In this document: positions 25,571 to 34,404 of the stretch, in pieces
Numbering within the stretch: the stretch's first letter is position 1
Layout of the letters: each line of letters starts with the position of its first letter
NCBI GenBank assembly: GCA_035627675.1
Contig: DASPLH010000002.1
Location: 1-35,463, forward strand
Source: DASPLH01 sp035627675
GTDB taxonomy: Bacteria > Acidobacteriota > Terriglobia > Terriglobales > Acidobacteriaceae
Length of the DNA: 35,463 nucleotides
Reading direction: 5' to 3'
Position numbers and translations under genes: made by a program
The notes under the pieces: generated by a model
Database searches by the model: none
Seen by the model: the letters and a program-made list of their open reading frames with translations, nothing else
Told to the model about the DNA's origin: nothing

Positions 25571-27145
25571 TTAGAGCGCGCGCATATAGACCACCAGATC
25601 CTGCTTCTCCTGTGGGCTGAGTTTCAGCCCGAGGACGATGTTGAAGAACTCGACGGTGTCTTCGAGCGTCAGCAGCCGCCCGTCGTGGAGGTATGGCGGA
25701 GAGTCCTTGATGCCGCGGAGCGGGAAGGTCTTGATCGGGCCGTCCGCGGCAGCGACACGGCCGTTGATCATGTGCGCCTTGTAGAACCGCTCCACTTGCA
25801 GGTTATGCATGTTGTTGTCGGTGAAGTACGGCGGCTGGTGGCACTTTGAGCACTGTCCTTTGCCGAAGAAGACCTGCTGTCCACGCAACTCCGCCGGGGT
25901 CGCCTGCGCTTCGTCCAGCGTGCCGAGCACGGTCAGCTTCGGAGCCGGCGGGAAGTCCAGCAGTTCCTGGAACTCGGCCATGTTGTGTACCTGGGTGCCG
26001 CGCTCCAGGATATTTAGCCCCTTCTTGGTCGCGATTACCGGGTCGCCGTCGAAGTAGGCGGCGCGTTGCTCGAATTCGGTGAAGTCCTCAACGGTCTTGA
26101 GCGCGCGTTGCGACCCAAACAGTCGCTGCACATTCACGCCGCGCAGCGTCGGGACATCGATGCGATGGCGGAAGTGCTGCGGACGGATATCGCCCACCAG
26201 GTGCGTTGCTCCATTCGTGTGTCCATTGACATGGCAGTCGAGACACGTAACCCCCTGGTGTGGCTTTTCGCTGCGGCGGTCGCTCGTGAGGTTGAACTGC
26301 TGCTGTGGGAACGGCGTGGTCAGCATGCGCACGCCGTCCAGCTGCTTCGGGGTCAGGATGCCGCTGAACAGCTGATAGAAGTTCTGACTGGTGACGAGTT
26401 GCCCCTGCGACACGTCCCCCAGGTCCGGTCGTGTGGTGAGAAAGATCGGCGGGGGAAATTCCGGGAGGAAATGCTCCGGGATGTCGAAGTCGAGATCGAA
26501 GCGTGTCAGGTCGCGGGGTTCCTGGCGCTTCGTCTCGTTGATGTGCATCGCCGGGAAGAGCATGCCGCCTTCGGGATGGTTCGGATGCGGCAGCGGCATG
26601 AATCCCGGCGGGAACAGCCCCTTCTGCCGGATGTCGTCCGGCGGCATGACAGCCAGCTGCTCCCAGGTCACGCCGGCCGGGAGCTTCACGCGGACGCCTT
26701 CCTGGAGCGGTTTGCCGCGGGTCATTCGCGCTTCTTTCGACGGACGGTTCGCCAGGTCGTAGCGCTGCTCCAGCAGAGCCATTTGTCGTTTCATCACTTC
26801 GGGCTTGGCGGCCTTCATCTTGCGAACGACGTCCGCAAGTTCGCGTTCGCTCGCAACCGGCGCGTAGCTGCTCTCTGCCCGCAGGGGAACACCTTGCTGC
26901 TTGAGTTCCTCGGCGGTGCGCCACGCCGTGTGCTGGCTGCGCGTCGGCAACTCCGCCGGCTGTCCTTTGGAGACCTGTGGTTGCGCGGTTTGCGGCTGGG
27001 CGGTTTGCGATTGCCCCGTCTGCTGAGCGGTAGAAGATTTGGTTTGCGGGGTGGATGCGGGCTTTTGTCCGGCGACAAGTCCCGCCGATGCAAGCGCGAG
27101 ACCAGCCACGACAGCGGCCCAAGTTCCTCGGGCTGAGCGAAGCAT
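25571..27145 (-). CDS. exported di-heme cytochrome c peroxidase-like protein
   Basis: A 524-residue exported protein. A signal peptide (SARGTWAAVVAGLALASAGLVAG) starts near residue 3. A Gln/Thr/Pro/Ser-rich linker with repeats of QTAQP follows (about 30-65). Two c-type haem sites are present: CLDCH (Cys301, Cys304, His305) and CSKCH (Cys432, Cys435, His436). A KDSPPYLHDGRLLTLEDTVEFF block near the end is characteristic of the CcpA/MauG superfamily. The N-terminal 280 residues are not typical of short peroxidases. The ATG at 27145 has GGAGGA five bases upstream. It probably acts in the periplasm as a peroxidase or an oxidoreductase; the substrate is unknown. Confidence 0.87.
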   Translation of the reverse strand: MLRSARGTWAAVVAGLALASAGLVAGQKPASTPQTKSSTAQQTGQSQTAQPQTAQPQVSKGQPAELPTRSQHTAWRTAEELKQQGVPLRAESSYAPVASERELADVVRKMKAAKPEVMKRQMALLEQRYDLANRPSKEARMTRGKPLQEGVRVKLPAGVTWEQLAVMPPDDIRQKGLFPPGFMPLPHPNHPEGGMLFPAMHINETKRQEPRDLTRFDLDFDIPEHFLPEFPPPIFLTTRPDLGDVSQGQLVTSQNFYQLFSGILTPKQLDGVRMLTTPFPQQQFNLTSDRRSEKPHQGVTCLDCHVNGHTNGATHLVGDIRPQHFRHRIDVPTLRGVNVQRLFGSQRALKTVEDFTEFEQRAAYFDGDPVIATKKGLNILERGTQVHNMAEFQELLDFPPAPKLTVLGTLDEAQATPAELRGQQVFFGKGQCSKCHQPPYFTDNNMHNLQVERFYKAHMINGRVAAADGPIKTFPLRGIKDSPPYLHDGRLLTLEDTVEFFNIVLGLKLSPQEKQDLVVYMRAL

Positions 27146-27342
27146 AGATCCTCCAGATGGGCGGTGCGGTGTACACCGAAACGGCAACGTCCCACATGCG
27201 CTGCCGCGAGAAGGCCCAGAATCTGGCGGGGAACTATACACCAATGCGAGGGAACACGTGGAAGGCCAAAGATGGGCGGACGCGCGCGGGAGGTGCTCAG
27301 AATCTGTTGCCGCTCAACGTTCACGCACGCCGGAACCCGCGG

Positions 27343-28089
27343 CTACAGCGCGTCATGGAAGATGATGCCAAGCGTGTGGCGCTGCCCGGAGCGCACCCGG
27401 CTGACACCGTGCCGGAGGTTCACGCGGTACGTGCCGCGGGTCCCCCGCACGGGACGGTGGTGAACAGCGAAGGCCACGGCGTCCCCGCGGCGAAGCGGAA
27501 CAACCTCAGGACGGGACTGCATTCGAGGGCGCTGTTCGGTCAGCACGAACTCGCCGCCGGTGAAGTCTATTGCAGGTTCTGAAAGCAGAATAGCTACCTG
27601 GATCGGGAAAACGTGCTCGCCGTAGAGGTCCTGGTGCAGGCAGTTGTAGTCGCCCTCCCCGTACTGAAGCAGCAGCGGAGTCGATCTGCGCTGTCCGGCC
27701 TCGTGGCAGCGTTTCAGGAAGTCCGCATGGTCCCGCGGATATTGCACATCGATGCCCATCGCAGCATTCCAAAGATTTGCGATGGGTGCCAGCCGGGGAT
27801 AGAGCGCAGTCCGCAGACCTGCGACCAGCTCCGGAAGCGGATAGTCGAAGTACTTATACTCACCCCGCCCGAAGCCATGCCGCGCCATGATGACATGGCT
27901 GCGAAAGATGCGATCCTCCGCGTAAAGCCCGCTCAGGGCCTTGCACTCTCCGGGCGAAAGGAGACGTTCCAGTACGGCATTGCCCTGAGCATCCAGGTCT
28001 CGCGAAATCCGCTCCCAGTCCAATCCCTGCACGCGTTCCACAGCCAGCAATGCATTCGCGGCCGCCGCTTCAGAACTCTTCGTGGACAT
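27343..28089 (-). CDS. 2-oxoglutarate/Fe(II)-dependent oxygenase
   Basis: A 248-residue cytoplasmic oxygenase. The double-stranded beta-helix iron motif is visible as His152-x-Asp154 in CLHQDLYGEH, with a distal His and Arg in the segment TYRVNLRHGVSRVRSG, ending in TLGIIFHDAL. FTGGEFVLTEQRPRMQSRP is another highly conserved-looking block. From memory it resembles DUF2086/COG3826 proteins, often annotated as prolyl hydroxylase-like or as DNA-repair-type oxygenases; I cannot decide between them. The start at ATG 28089 has GGGAG upstream; the frame extends 25 residues further without support. It lies upstream of the cytochrome gene with a 197-base gap, so co-transcription is uncertain. Confidence 0.83.
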   Translation of the reverse strand: MSTKSSEAAAANALLAVERVQGLDWERISRDLDAQGNAVLERLLSPGECKALSGLYAEDRIFRSHVIMARHGFGRGEYKYFDYPLPELVAGLRTALYPRLAPIANLWNAAMGIDVQYPRDHADFLKRCHEAGQRRSTPLLLQYGEGDYNCLHQDLYGEHVFPIQVAILLSEPAIDFTGGEFVLTEQRPRMQSRPEVVPLRRGDAVAFAVHHRPVRGTRGTYRVNLRHGVSRVRSGQRHTLGIIFHDAL

Positions 28090-28212
28090 ACATTGCTCCC
28101 GCTCGTCACTTCCACCGGATGGTTCTTGCTGGAGCAATGTAGCGCTCGACGCCGTCCGCCGCACTCCGGGTGTTGCTTTCGAACTCCGCGCCGCCGGGAG
28201 CGCTGGAATCTC

Positions 28213-29373
28213 TCAGCGAGCACCTCGGTTGCCGAGCGCCAGCATCCACTGGCGCAGCTTCGGACCCCACACGTCGGCGGTGCGGCGCAGGGCGCCGTGA
28301 CCGTGCTGTGACTCTTCTTTCACCTCGAGGTAAGAAGCGTTCTTCAGCCGCGCGACCACTTTCTCGGCATCTCCAAGTTCCACGGGAACCATGTTGTCGC
28401 CGGCCATGTTGATCATGAGCACTGGACACCGCACCCGCTCCAGTTGCGACCAGGCGTCGAATCCGTCGTTGAGTTCCATCATGTAGATGAAATCGTTGGC
28501 ATCAGGCCACTGGAAACTGCCGCGGCCTTCGAGCACGAGCTTCTCGGCATCGTCTCTCGTAGGAAGCGCGCCGCGGAACCACGCCGGAGTATGCAGGAAT
28601 AGCGAGTACGTGATGTCCGCCAGTCGCGCGCTCTCCGGATTCTTCTCGTAGTTGCCCTGCTTCCACGCTGGATCTGCCTTGATGATGGCCGCCGGCAGGA
28701 AGTCGATGACCCCTCGACTGCCGGAGTTCGGGAAGGGCGACGAGATCATCGGGACCAGCCCGTCCATGAAGTCCGGATATTGCACGCCCCATTGCCAGGC
28801 CTGGCGGCCTCCCATCGAGGCTCCGACGACGGCGACCAGGTGCTTCACGCCAAGATGCTCCACCAGCATCCGCTCCGAGCTGACAATGTCCTCCAGGTTG
28901 TAGTGGGGAAATTTCATGCGTAGCCCATCGCTCGGGCGCGAAGACCGGCCGGAACCGATCGTGTCCGGTGCAATCACGTAAAACTCGGAGGCGTCGAGCG
29001 CCCCTCCCGGCCCCAACAGCGGGTGCACCTGCGCGTCGGGCCACGCGGCTCCCCATCCAAGGCCCGTTCCCAGCGTGCCATGCAGCAGGAGTACCGCGTT
29101 CGTCACTTCGCCGGCGGCGTTACGTTTCGGAGAGCCCCATGTGGCGTAGTGCAACCGCAACTCGGCTAGCTTCTCTCCATCGTGGAAGGTGAAATCCCTG
29201 ATGACGAAGTCTCCCTGCACTGCGGCCTTCGTGTAATCTGCCTGCGGCGCGGTCTGCGCGGCCGGCATGACAGGGAACAGCGCCGTCAGCAGAACCAGCG
29301 GGGCGAACTTCCTCAGAAGTGTTGTCCGGCGTTTGAGAATCGTTGCGGGGAATCCAGTCCATTTGCCGTGCAC
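28213..29373 (-). CDS. exported MetX-like alpha/beta hydrolase
   Basis: A 386-residue alpha/beta-hydrolase resembling homoserine O-acetyltransferases. It has LLLHGTLGTG for the oxyanion region, the nucleophile elbow GASMGG (Ser in VVGASMGGRQAWQWG), an Asp in MAGDNMVP and a His in EESQHGHGA. Unlike biosynthetic MetX, it starts with a signal peptide (KRRTTLLRKFAPLVLLTALFPVMPAAQ region). The start is set at GTG 29373 with AAAGGTG upstream, since no ATG gives a sensible N-terminus. An exported location argues against a role in methionine synthesis, despite similarity to MetX; a secreted esterase or amidase is more likely. Confidence 0.82.
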   Translation of the reverse strand: MHGKWTGFPATILKRRTTLLRKFAPLVLLTALFPVMPAAQTAPQADYTKAAVQGDFVIRDFTFHDGEKLAELRLHYATWGSPKRNAAGEVTNAVLLLHGTLGTGLGWGAAWPDAQVHPLLGPGGALDASEFYVIAPDTIGSGRSSRPSDGLRMKFPHYNLEDIVSSERMLVEHLGVKHLVAVVGASMGGRQAWQWGVQYPDFMDGLVPMISSPFPNSGSRGVIDFLPAAIIKADPAWKQGNYEKNPESARLADITYSLFLHTPAWFRGALPTRDDAEKLVLEGRGSFQWPDANDFIYMMELNDGFDAWSQLERVRCPVLMINMAGDNMVPVELGDAEKVVARLKNASYLEVKEESQHGHGALRRTADVWGPKLRQWMLALGNRGAR

Positions 29374-29599
29374 AGAGCACCTTTCATCCAGTGAAGGTTT
29401 GCAGCCGAGCAGTGTACCAGCGACCACGACCGTAACTTGGGGAACTCGCGCGCCCGGATCTTCCCGGAGCCGCCGGACAGGAACTCCGAAAGTTGTCGCA
29501 GATCTCGCCCACGACATCCGACCTGTAGGACAATGACCCACGCACCGCGCGCGCTCTGTGTTCGAGTGGCATCTATGGTTGTCAGGCGGGTGCAGCTTC

Positions 29600-31141
29600 A
29601 TGACGATACGCCGGCGATTGACTCTTTCGTTTGCAGCCGTGCTGGCGCTATTCGGAGCCAGTCTTGGGGTATATCTCTGGAGCGCGCACCTCCGCGAAGT
29701 CACGATGAAGCGCCTGGACGGCACGCTGAAGCGGCGAGTCATCCTCGCGAACATCCGGCAGGACCTGGATAACCTCCACAAGCAGGTAGCGCTCTTGAGC
29801 GAGGTGGATGTTGAAGGTTCGCAAACGCCTCCAGATGCGCGCTCGCATCAGCTCTTCGACGAAAAACTCGTGGGCGTGTCAGAACAGATCCAAAGTCTCA
29901 AGCGCCTCAGCGGCAGCGAGGATGCGGCGATCCTGGGCGAGCTGGATGCCACGTATTCCGTCTTGTCGCAGGCCTGGAGGCGTTTCTACGACTATCTCGG
30001 GACGGAGCAGGCGTGGGCGGTGGCCAGCGCCGCCAAGGCCGACCCACTGAGCTACCGGCTCCAAACCGAGATCGTGCCAAACCTCGAGCGCCTGGAGAAG
30101 ACGCGCGGAGAGATGGCGGAAGCACGGCTGGCGCGTGTGGAATATTTCACAGGCCGGATCAGCGCCTTCACGTTCGTCATCTCGACCTTCTTTGCCTTTT
30201 TCGTTGCGGTCAGGCTCGGGCGGTCGCTCGCGCGCGGCTTCCGGGAACTGGAGCAGGGCACCGACCTGGTCGGCAGCATGCACCTGGAGCACCGCATCGC
30301 CCTCGACAGCGACGATGAGCTTGGGCAGTTTGCGCGCTCCTTCAACACCATGGCCGAACGTCTGGACACTGCCAGTAAACAACTCACGGCGGCCAACGAA
30401 GAGATCCGGCAGCGGCAGGCGGCTGAACTCCGCATGGCAGCCTCGATCCAGCAGGGATTGATGGACATGCGGATTCCCGAGCTGTCTTTCGCCTCGATCC
30501 GCGGACGCAACGTCTCGTGCACGGAAATCGGCGGCGACTTCTACGATGTCGTTCCGGTCGATGATGGTGTGGCCGTCATCATCTGCGACGTCGCGGGCAA
30601 GGGCATCTCGGCGGCCATCATGGCTTCGATGTTGCAGGGCATGATCAGGGCCGAGCTGGCGCTGCGGCGGCACATCGCCGAGATCGTAGAGGAGGCCAAC
30701 AGCTTCCTCGCGCATCGCGACGTGGCCGGCAAGTACGCGACACTCTGCATCGTCGTGCTCGACGAGGACGGAGCGCTCGAGTACGTCAACTGCGGCCACG
30801 TCGCGCCCGTGCTCGTAAGTTCCGGGCGGGTGCATCGCCTCGATTCCAACAACGGGCCTGTCGGACTCTTTCCGGACATGCGGTACAGTGCGCTCCGATG
30901 CCAACTGCAGCCGGGCGACCGGATCATCCTCGTCACCGACGGCGTGACCGAGGCCGGAGCCACCGACGAGGACATGTTCGGAGACGACCGTCTCGAAGCA
31001 GCCGCCGCTGCGAATGACGCTTTCGAGACCGTCTTTGCCGAGGTGGAAAAGTTTTGCGGAAAGGCCGCACTCAACGACGACTGTACCGTGGTGGAGATCG
31101 CGTTTCACGGTGTCGCTCGCAGTGCCGCAAAGGCCGCCTAG
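29600..31141 (+). CDS. HAMP-domain SpoIIE-type protein phosphatase
   Basis: A 513-residue membrane signalling protein. Helix 1 (RRRLTLSFAAVLALFGASLG) starts near residue 4. A periplasmic helical sensor region follows, then helix 2 at about residues 188-206, a HAMP domain to about 258, and a coiled-coil linker. The PP2C/SpoIIE catalytic domain (about 300-505) has metal-binding GGDFYDV, DVAGKG, LVTDGVTEA and NDDCTVV motifs, all intact. Such proteins dephosphorylate anti-sigma-factor antagonists in partner-switching pathways; no antagonist or kinase gene is in the window. The ATG at 29600 is preferred to a GTG at 29558. Convergent with the gene for a phosphate-binding-like protein, which may be a sensing partner. 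Confidence 0.9.
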   Translation: MTIRRRLTLSFAAVLALFGASLGVYLWSAHLREVTMKRLDGTLKRRVILANIRQDLDNLHKQVALLSEVDVEGSQTPPDARSHQLFDEKLVGVSEQIQSLKRLSGSEDAAILGELDATYSVLSQAWRRFYDYLGTEQAWAVASAAKADPLSYRLQTEIVPNLERLEKTRGEMAEARLARVEYFTGRISAFTFVISTFFAFFVAVRLGRSLARGFRELEQGTDLVGSMHLEHRIALDSDDELGQFARSFNTMAERLDTASKQLTAANEEIRQRQAAELRMAASIQQGLMDMRIPELSFASIRGRNVSCTEIGGDFYDVVPVDDGVAVIICDVAGKGISAAIMASMLQGMIRAELALRRHIAEIVEEANSFLAHRDVAGKYATLCIVVLDEDGALEYVNCGHVAPVLVSSGRVHRLDSNNGPVGLFPDMRYSALRCQLQPGDRIILVTDGVTEAGATDEDMFGDDRLEAAAAANDAFETVFAEVEKFCGKAALNDDCTVVEIAFHGVARSAAKAA

Positions 31142-31153
31142 CCAGCGGGAGTT

Positions 31154-31639
31154 CTACTTCAAGGGATACCCGGGGTCTCCGGGCATGCGTCCATCGATCT
31201 TCACTACCTTCAGTTGGGGAGTTACTTCCCTGGCCGGGAGGAACGCGATAGCTCCGGGAATTACGCTGACCAGTTCTACGGCCATGCCGTTGGAATACAC
31301 GATCTTCGGGGTGGTGGTGGCCTCGGCGCGGAAGATCTTCGCGATCCAATACTGCTTGAACTGCGACTCGCTCATGTTATAGAGCGTCTTCAGAATCACG
31401 TCGCGTTCGCGGCTGCGCGGAGCGCGGATCAGGAGCACGACGGGCACGTCTCTCGACCAGTACTGGCGGTCGCCGCGAAAAACCTTTCTTACCTCGGTCA
31501 TGCTCAGTTCTTCGACGGGCGTGGATGAGTTGACCACGACGGCCATGTCGCTGCTCTTCGCCTGCGCCCCGGCATCTACGGCAAGCCCAAACAGTAACGC
31601 TACGGCTGCGATCGCGCCCAAGTGTCTGTTGTGCCTCAT
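31154..31639 (-). CDS. short exported phosphate-binding-like (PstS/PBP-type) protein
   Basis: A 161-residue protein with a signal peptide (LGAIAAVALLFGLAVDAGAQA). The mature part matches the short PBP-like domain found in PstS relatives: VVVNSSTPVEELSMTEVRKVFRGDRQYW, then the ligand-loop RAPRSRERDVILKTLY and a SVIPGAIAFLP block. It is about half the length of a true PstS, which suggests a one-lobe or signalling version rather than an ABC-transport subunit. No permease genes are nearby. It lies 11 bases downstream of the porin gene on the same strand, so the two probably form an operon. Confidence 0.8.
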   Translation of the reverse strand: MRHNRHLGAIAAVALLFGLAVDAGAQAKSSDMAVVVNSSTPVEELSMTEVRKVFRGDRQYWSRDVPVVLLIRAPRSRERDVILKTLYNMSESQFKQYWIAKIFRAEATTTPKIVYSNGMAVELVSVIPGAIAFLPAREVTPQLKVVKIDGRMPGDPGYPLK

Positions 31640-31650
31640 GGCGATCGTCC

Positions 31651-32910
31651 TCAGAACGTAAATGCCGTCTGCATGACCACGCTGTTCACGCGGTCCTCAT
31701 CGATGGCGCCGCGGCCGTTGCGGTACTCAGCCTTGAAAGCGGTGAAATCGGAGATGTCGTAACGCAGGCCGAACGTGAAGCTTCGCACGTCCTCCACTTC
31801 GCCGAACGTGATGTCATCCTCCGGTACTTGGATGTAGTCATAGCGAGCGTAGGGTTTCCATCGCCTTTCCCACACTGGCAGCCGGTATGCGACCTGCACG
31901 TATCCGCCCTGGGAGTCGAAGGTGTGTCCTGTCAGCGTGCTGCGGTGGTGGACATTGGCAAACTCCGCTAGAAACTCGGGAGTCTCGCCGGTCCACACGA
32001 TGTGTCCGGAGGCGATCCACTCGCGGAAGTTGCGCCCCTCGGGAGATGGACCGTCCGGCGAAAGCGTGAGTTCGTCGTTGTAAACGGATCCGCCGATCTG
32101 GAGGTGTCTGAACATCCTGGGCCGCGAGAAAACATTCACGAGCCAGGCACGGTTGTTGTTCGCATCGGCGTTGTCGCCCGCCCGGCTGAAGAAACTCCCG
32201 CGCCCGTTGCCGAGTCCGACGTTGTAGCCCAGCTCCAATCCGCCGGATGGGATGTTTCCCTCCGATTGAGCGCCGACGAAGTGTACGGGCAGGAACGTGC
32301 CCCCGAACCGGGACATGTCGGGACGGCTGACCGTGGTTTGCAGCCACGAGCCGTGATGGAAGGCCGTGTTCCAGTAATTGATCGGCGTGTGATAGCGGCC
32401 GAACGAAATCTTCGCCGTGTCATTGACGTCGTACCGGATGAACGAGCGCTCCACGTCCACGGCATAAGAGTTGGGTTGCGCCGTCAGGCTGACCTCGCCG
32501 AAGTAGCTGATCTTCTTCGATAGCGGGGACGCCAGGTGCAGCACGAATTGCCCCAGCGAGAACCCGCTCCTCGCGCCGGGGCGGTCACTGGCCGAAAAAT
32601 CGACATCGGCAAATCCTCGGATCTTGAGGGACGGGAAACTCTCGGCATCCGAGATCATGGCGTCATGCATGGCCGCGTCGTGCGCGCTCGCGCCGGGGAG
32701 CGTGGCGGCGGTTTGCGGGGACCATGCGGGTGGCGTGTGCGCCGGCGTAGAGCCGGGCGATGCGCGCCCCTCCAGTTCGGCGACGCGCTTTTCCAGCTTC
32801 TCGATTCGTTCCAGCAGAGAACGCACATCGGCGCCGGAGACGGTGGGTGCCGACTGCGCGAACGCGCCGGCCACAAGGGTCACCTGCAACAGGAGGAGGG
32901 CAGAACGCAT
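31651..32910 (-). CDS. outer-membrane porin-like beta-barrel protein
   Basis: A 419-residue exported protein. The signal peptide (MRSALLLLQVTLVAGAFAQ) is followed by a short coiled coil (SLLERIEKLEKRVAELEG, about 30-50), a Pro/Ala/Thr-rich linker, and a large barrel of alternating aromatic and polar residues. It ends in TAFTF, with the C-terminal Phe needed for barrel assembly by the BAM machinery. The layout matches OprO/P-like phosphate or general porins. The ATG at 32910 has GAGG five bases upstream, which decides the start over an in-frame GTG two codons earlier. Upstream partner of the phosphate-binding-like protein. Confidence 0.85.
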   Translation of the reverse strand: MRSALLLLQVTLVAGAFAQSAPTVSGADVRSLLERIEKLEKRVAELEGRASPGSTPAHTPPAWSPQTAATLPGASAHDAAMHDAMISDAESFPSLKIRGFADVDFSASDRPGARSGFSLGQFVLHLASPLSKKISYFGEVSLTAQPNSYAVDVERSFIRYDVNDTAKISFGRYHTPINYWNTAFHHGSWLQTTVSRPDMSRFGGTFLPVHFVGAQSEGNIPSGGLELGYNVGLGNGRGSFFSRAGDNADANNNRAWLVNVFSRPRMFRHLQIGGSVYNDELTLSPDGPSPEGRNFREWIASGHIVWTGETPEFLAEFANVHHRSTLTGHTFDSQGGYVQVAYRLPVWERRWKPYARYDYIQVPEDDITFGEVEDVRSFTFGLRYDISDFTAFKAEYRNGRGAIDEDRVNSVVMQTAFTF

Positions 32911-33197
32911 ACACACCTCGCTCGTTCCAAAGGGGGATGACTCTACACAGAGGCGGGCAGAGCGTCAATCGCGTTGCGTGCCGGGTGCGCCAAAGCAAAG
33001 ACGAATTCGCGGCGAAGCAGGACGAACGAGTGGGCGCTCGCGTCACACGTGTACACGACGTTGGTAAGCGCGCAGCTTTGCGACAAGCCAGTCGTATTTG
33101 CGGTTGTGGGATAGCCGGTGGATTTATGAGGTAGTAAGCGTTTCGCTGTACTAGAATCGCTCTTTCTTTAGTAAAACTCAATGTGGGTGTCCACCGA
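32911..33197. other. intergenic region before the Tat-exported hydrolase
   Basis: About 290 bases between divergent genes. An 8-bp palindrome ACACGTGT lies near 33046-33053, and TAGAAT at 33152-33157 could be a -10 box for the hydrolase gene, but no -35 is clear. No convincing coding frame is seen. Confidence 0.35.
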
Positions 33198-34115
33198 ATG
33201 CCTACTTCCAGGCGCAAGTTCCTGGGTCAGACCGCATTTACAGTAGCCGCTCTGTCCTCATCCCTGAACGGAATCACCTTAGAAGCTCTTGACGCTCTAC
33301 CCTGTGCGGAGCCGTCGCAGGGGCCGACCCTAGCCGAAACCGTACCTGTTCGCTTCGCCGATGTCGGACCGATCAAGCTTGCCTACCTCGACGTTCCAGG
33401 GACGGGAACGCCGATCGTAGCGCTGCACGGGCTCTTTAGTCGAGGTGCGACGTTCTCTCCGCTCGCAAAGGCGCTTGCGGGCCGGCATCGACTGATCGCA
33501 GTGGACCAACGTGGTCACGGCCAAAGCGACAAACCTGAGGACTACTCGCGCGCGGCCTTCGTCGAAGACATCGCAACCCTGATTGGAAAAGTGGGCCTAG
33601 GGCCCGTGATCCTGCTGGGGCATTCGCTTGGCGGGTTGAATTCCTACCAGCTTGCAGCCAAGCACCCCGAGCTTGTGAAGGCCCTCATCATCGAAGACAT
33701 CGGCACCACGATCAGTGCCGACTTTTCGTTCATGGCGAACTGGCCGACCCGCTTTCAAACACATCGCGATCTGCACGATTTCCTGGAGCAGAAATTCAAT
33801 TCAGCCTTCTACTTCATGGAGAGCGCCACGGAGTACCCGGATGGCTGGGGCCTGCGCTTCGATTATCGGCACATGATCGCTGCGGGAAAAGCCGCTTCTG
33901 GTGATTGGTGGCAGGACTTCGCGGCCTCGAAGTGTCCGGCACTGCTGATCCATGGACATAAGAGTTTCGCCCTGAATACAGCCCATGCCCGAGACATATG
34001 CAGGCGCCGTGCCAACACGAAGTTGCTGGAATTCTCGACCTCAGGTCATACGATTCATGACGACGATCCGGCAGGTTTCAATAACGCGGTCATCGAATTC
34101 CTGAAGACGGTCTGA
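33198..34115 (+). CDS. Tat-exported alpha/beta hydrolase
   Basis: A 305-residue alpha/beta-hydrolase-fold enzyme. The N-terminus has a twin-arginine signal (SRRKFLGQ, residues 4-11, then a hydrophobic stretch). Catalytic features are ALHGLFS (oxyanion region), DQRGHGQSDKP, the nucleophile elbow GHSLGG, and a terminal SGHTIHDDDP block with the catalytic His. The start is put at ATG 33198, just before the signal; GTG 33183 is an alternative. The family acts on esters, epoxides or haloalkanes, and no substrate can be assigned. Codon use looks a little more A+T-rich than in the genes to the left, which might mean later acquisition. Confidence 0.82.
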   Translation: MPTSRRKFLGQTAFTVAALSSSLNGITLEALDALPCAEPSQGPTLAETVPVRFADVGPIKLAYLDVPGTGTPIVALHGLFSRGATFSPLAKALAGRHRLIAVDQRGHGQSDKPEDYSRAAFVEDIATLIGKVGLGPVILLGHSLGGLNSYQLAAKHPELVKALIIEDIGTTISADFSFMANWPTRFQTHRDLHDFLEQKFNSAFYFMESATEYPDGWGLRFDYRHMIAAGKAASGDWWQDFAASKCPALLIHGHKSFALNTAHARDICRRRANTKLLEFSTSGHTIHDDDPAGFNNAVIEFLKTV

Positions 34116-34404
34116 TCAGTTGTCAGTTTCTCTGCTCGGGGAATGACGACTTGGTGTTCGGCAATGGAGTTGGCTCTCTGGTTGCCCAGGTCTTCCCGAC
34201 AGGTAGCCTGCTTAACGCGCAGTGCGCGAATAGACTCCAGATCGAAGTGTGAAGAAAGATATGGCTGCCCCAGAGATTCGGTCAGCATCGCGAGTCATTG
34301 CCGGTGCCGACTCCAGGATTGAAACTGAACCCTCGGCTGCGGAAGGAGGAGAAATCCAACCCAGAGCTGCAAGCGACATTGCAGAGCGGTGCGTTCTCCA
34401 TCTT
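34116..34404. other. non-coding gap between convergent genes
   Basis: About 290 bases. Several short open frames lie here on both strands, but none has a sensible start or recognisable protein. I see no repeat, hairpin with a U-tract or insertion-sequence end. Confidence 0.4.

Noticed and set aside
26941..27020. Repeated QTAQP-coding segment as a DNA repeat or CRISPR-like array.
   Set aside because: It is a short low-complexity linker within the cytochrome reading frame, not a spaced repeat array.
28213..29781. Full-length reading of the MetX-like frame from an ATG near 29781.
   Set aside because: The first 136 codons have no similarity and overlap the promoter and start of the SpoIIE gene; the signal peptide places the start near 29373.
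34055..34288. Minus-strand frame of 77 codons at the end of the Tat hydrolase gene.
   Set aside because: Overlaps a convincing plus-strand gene, lacks a ribosome-binding site and resembles no known protein.
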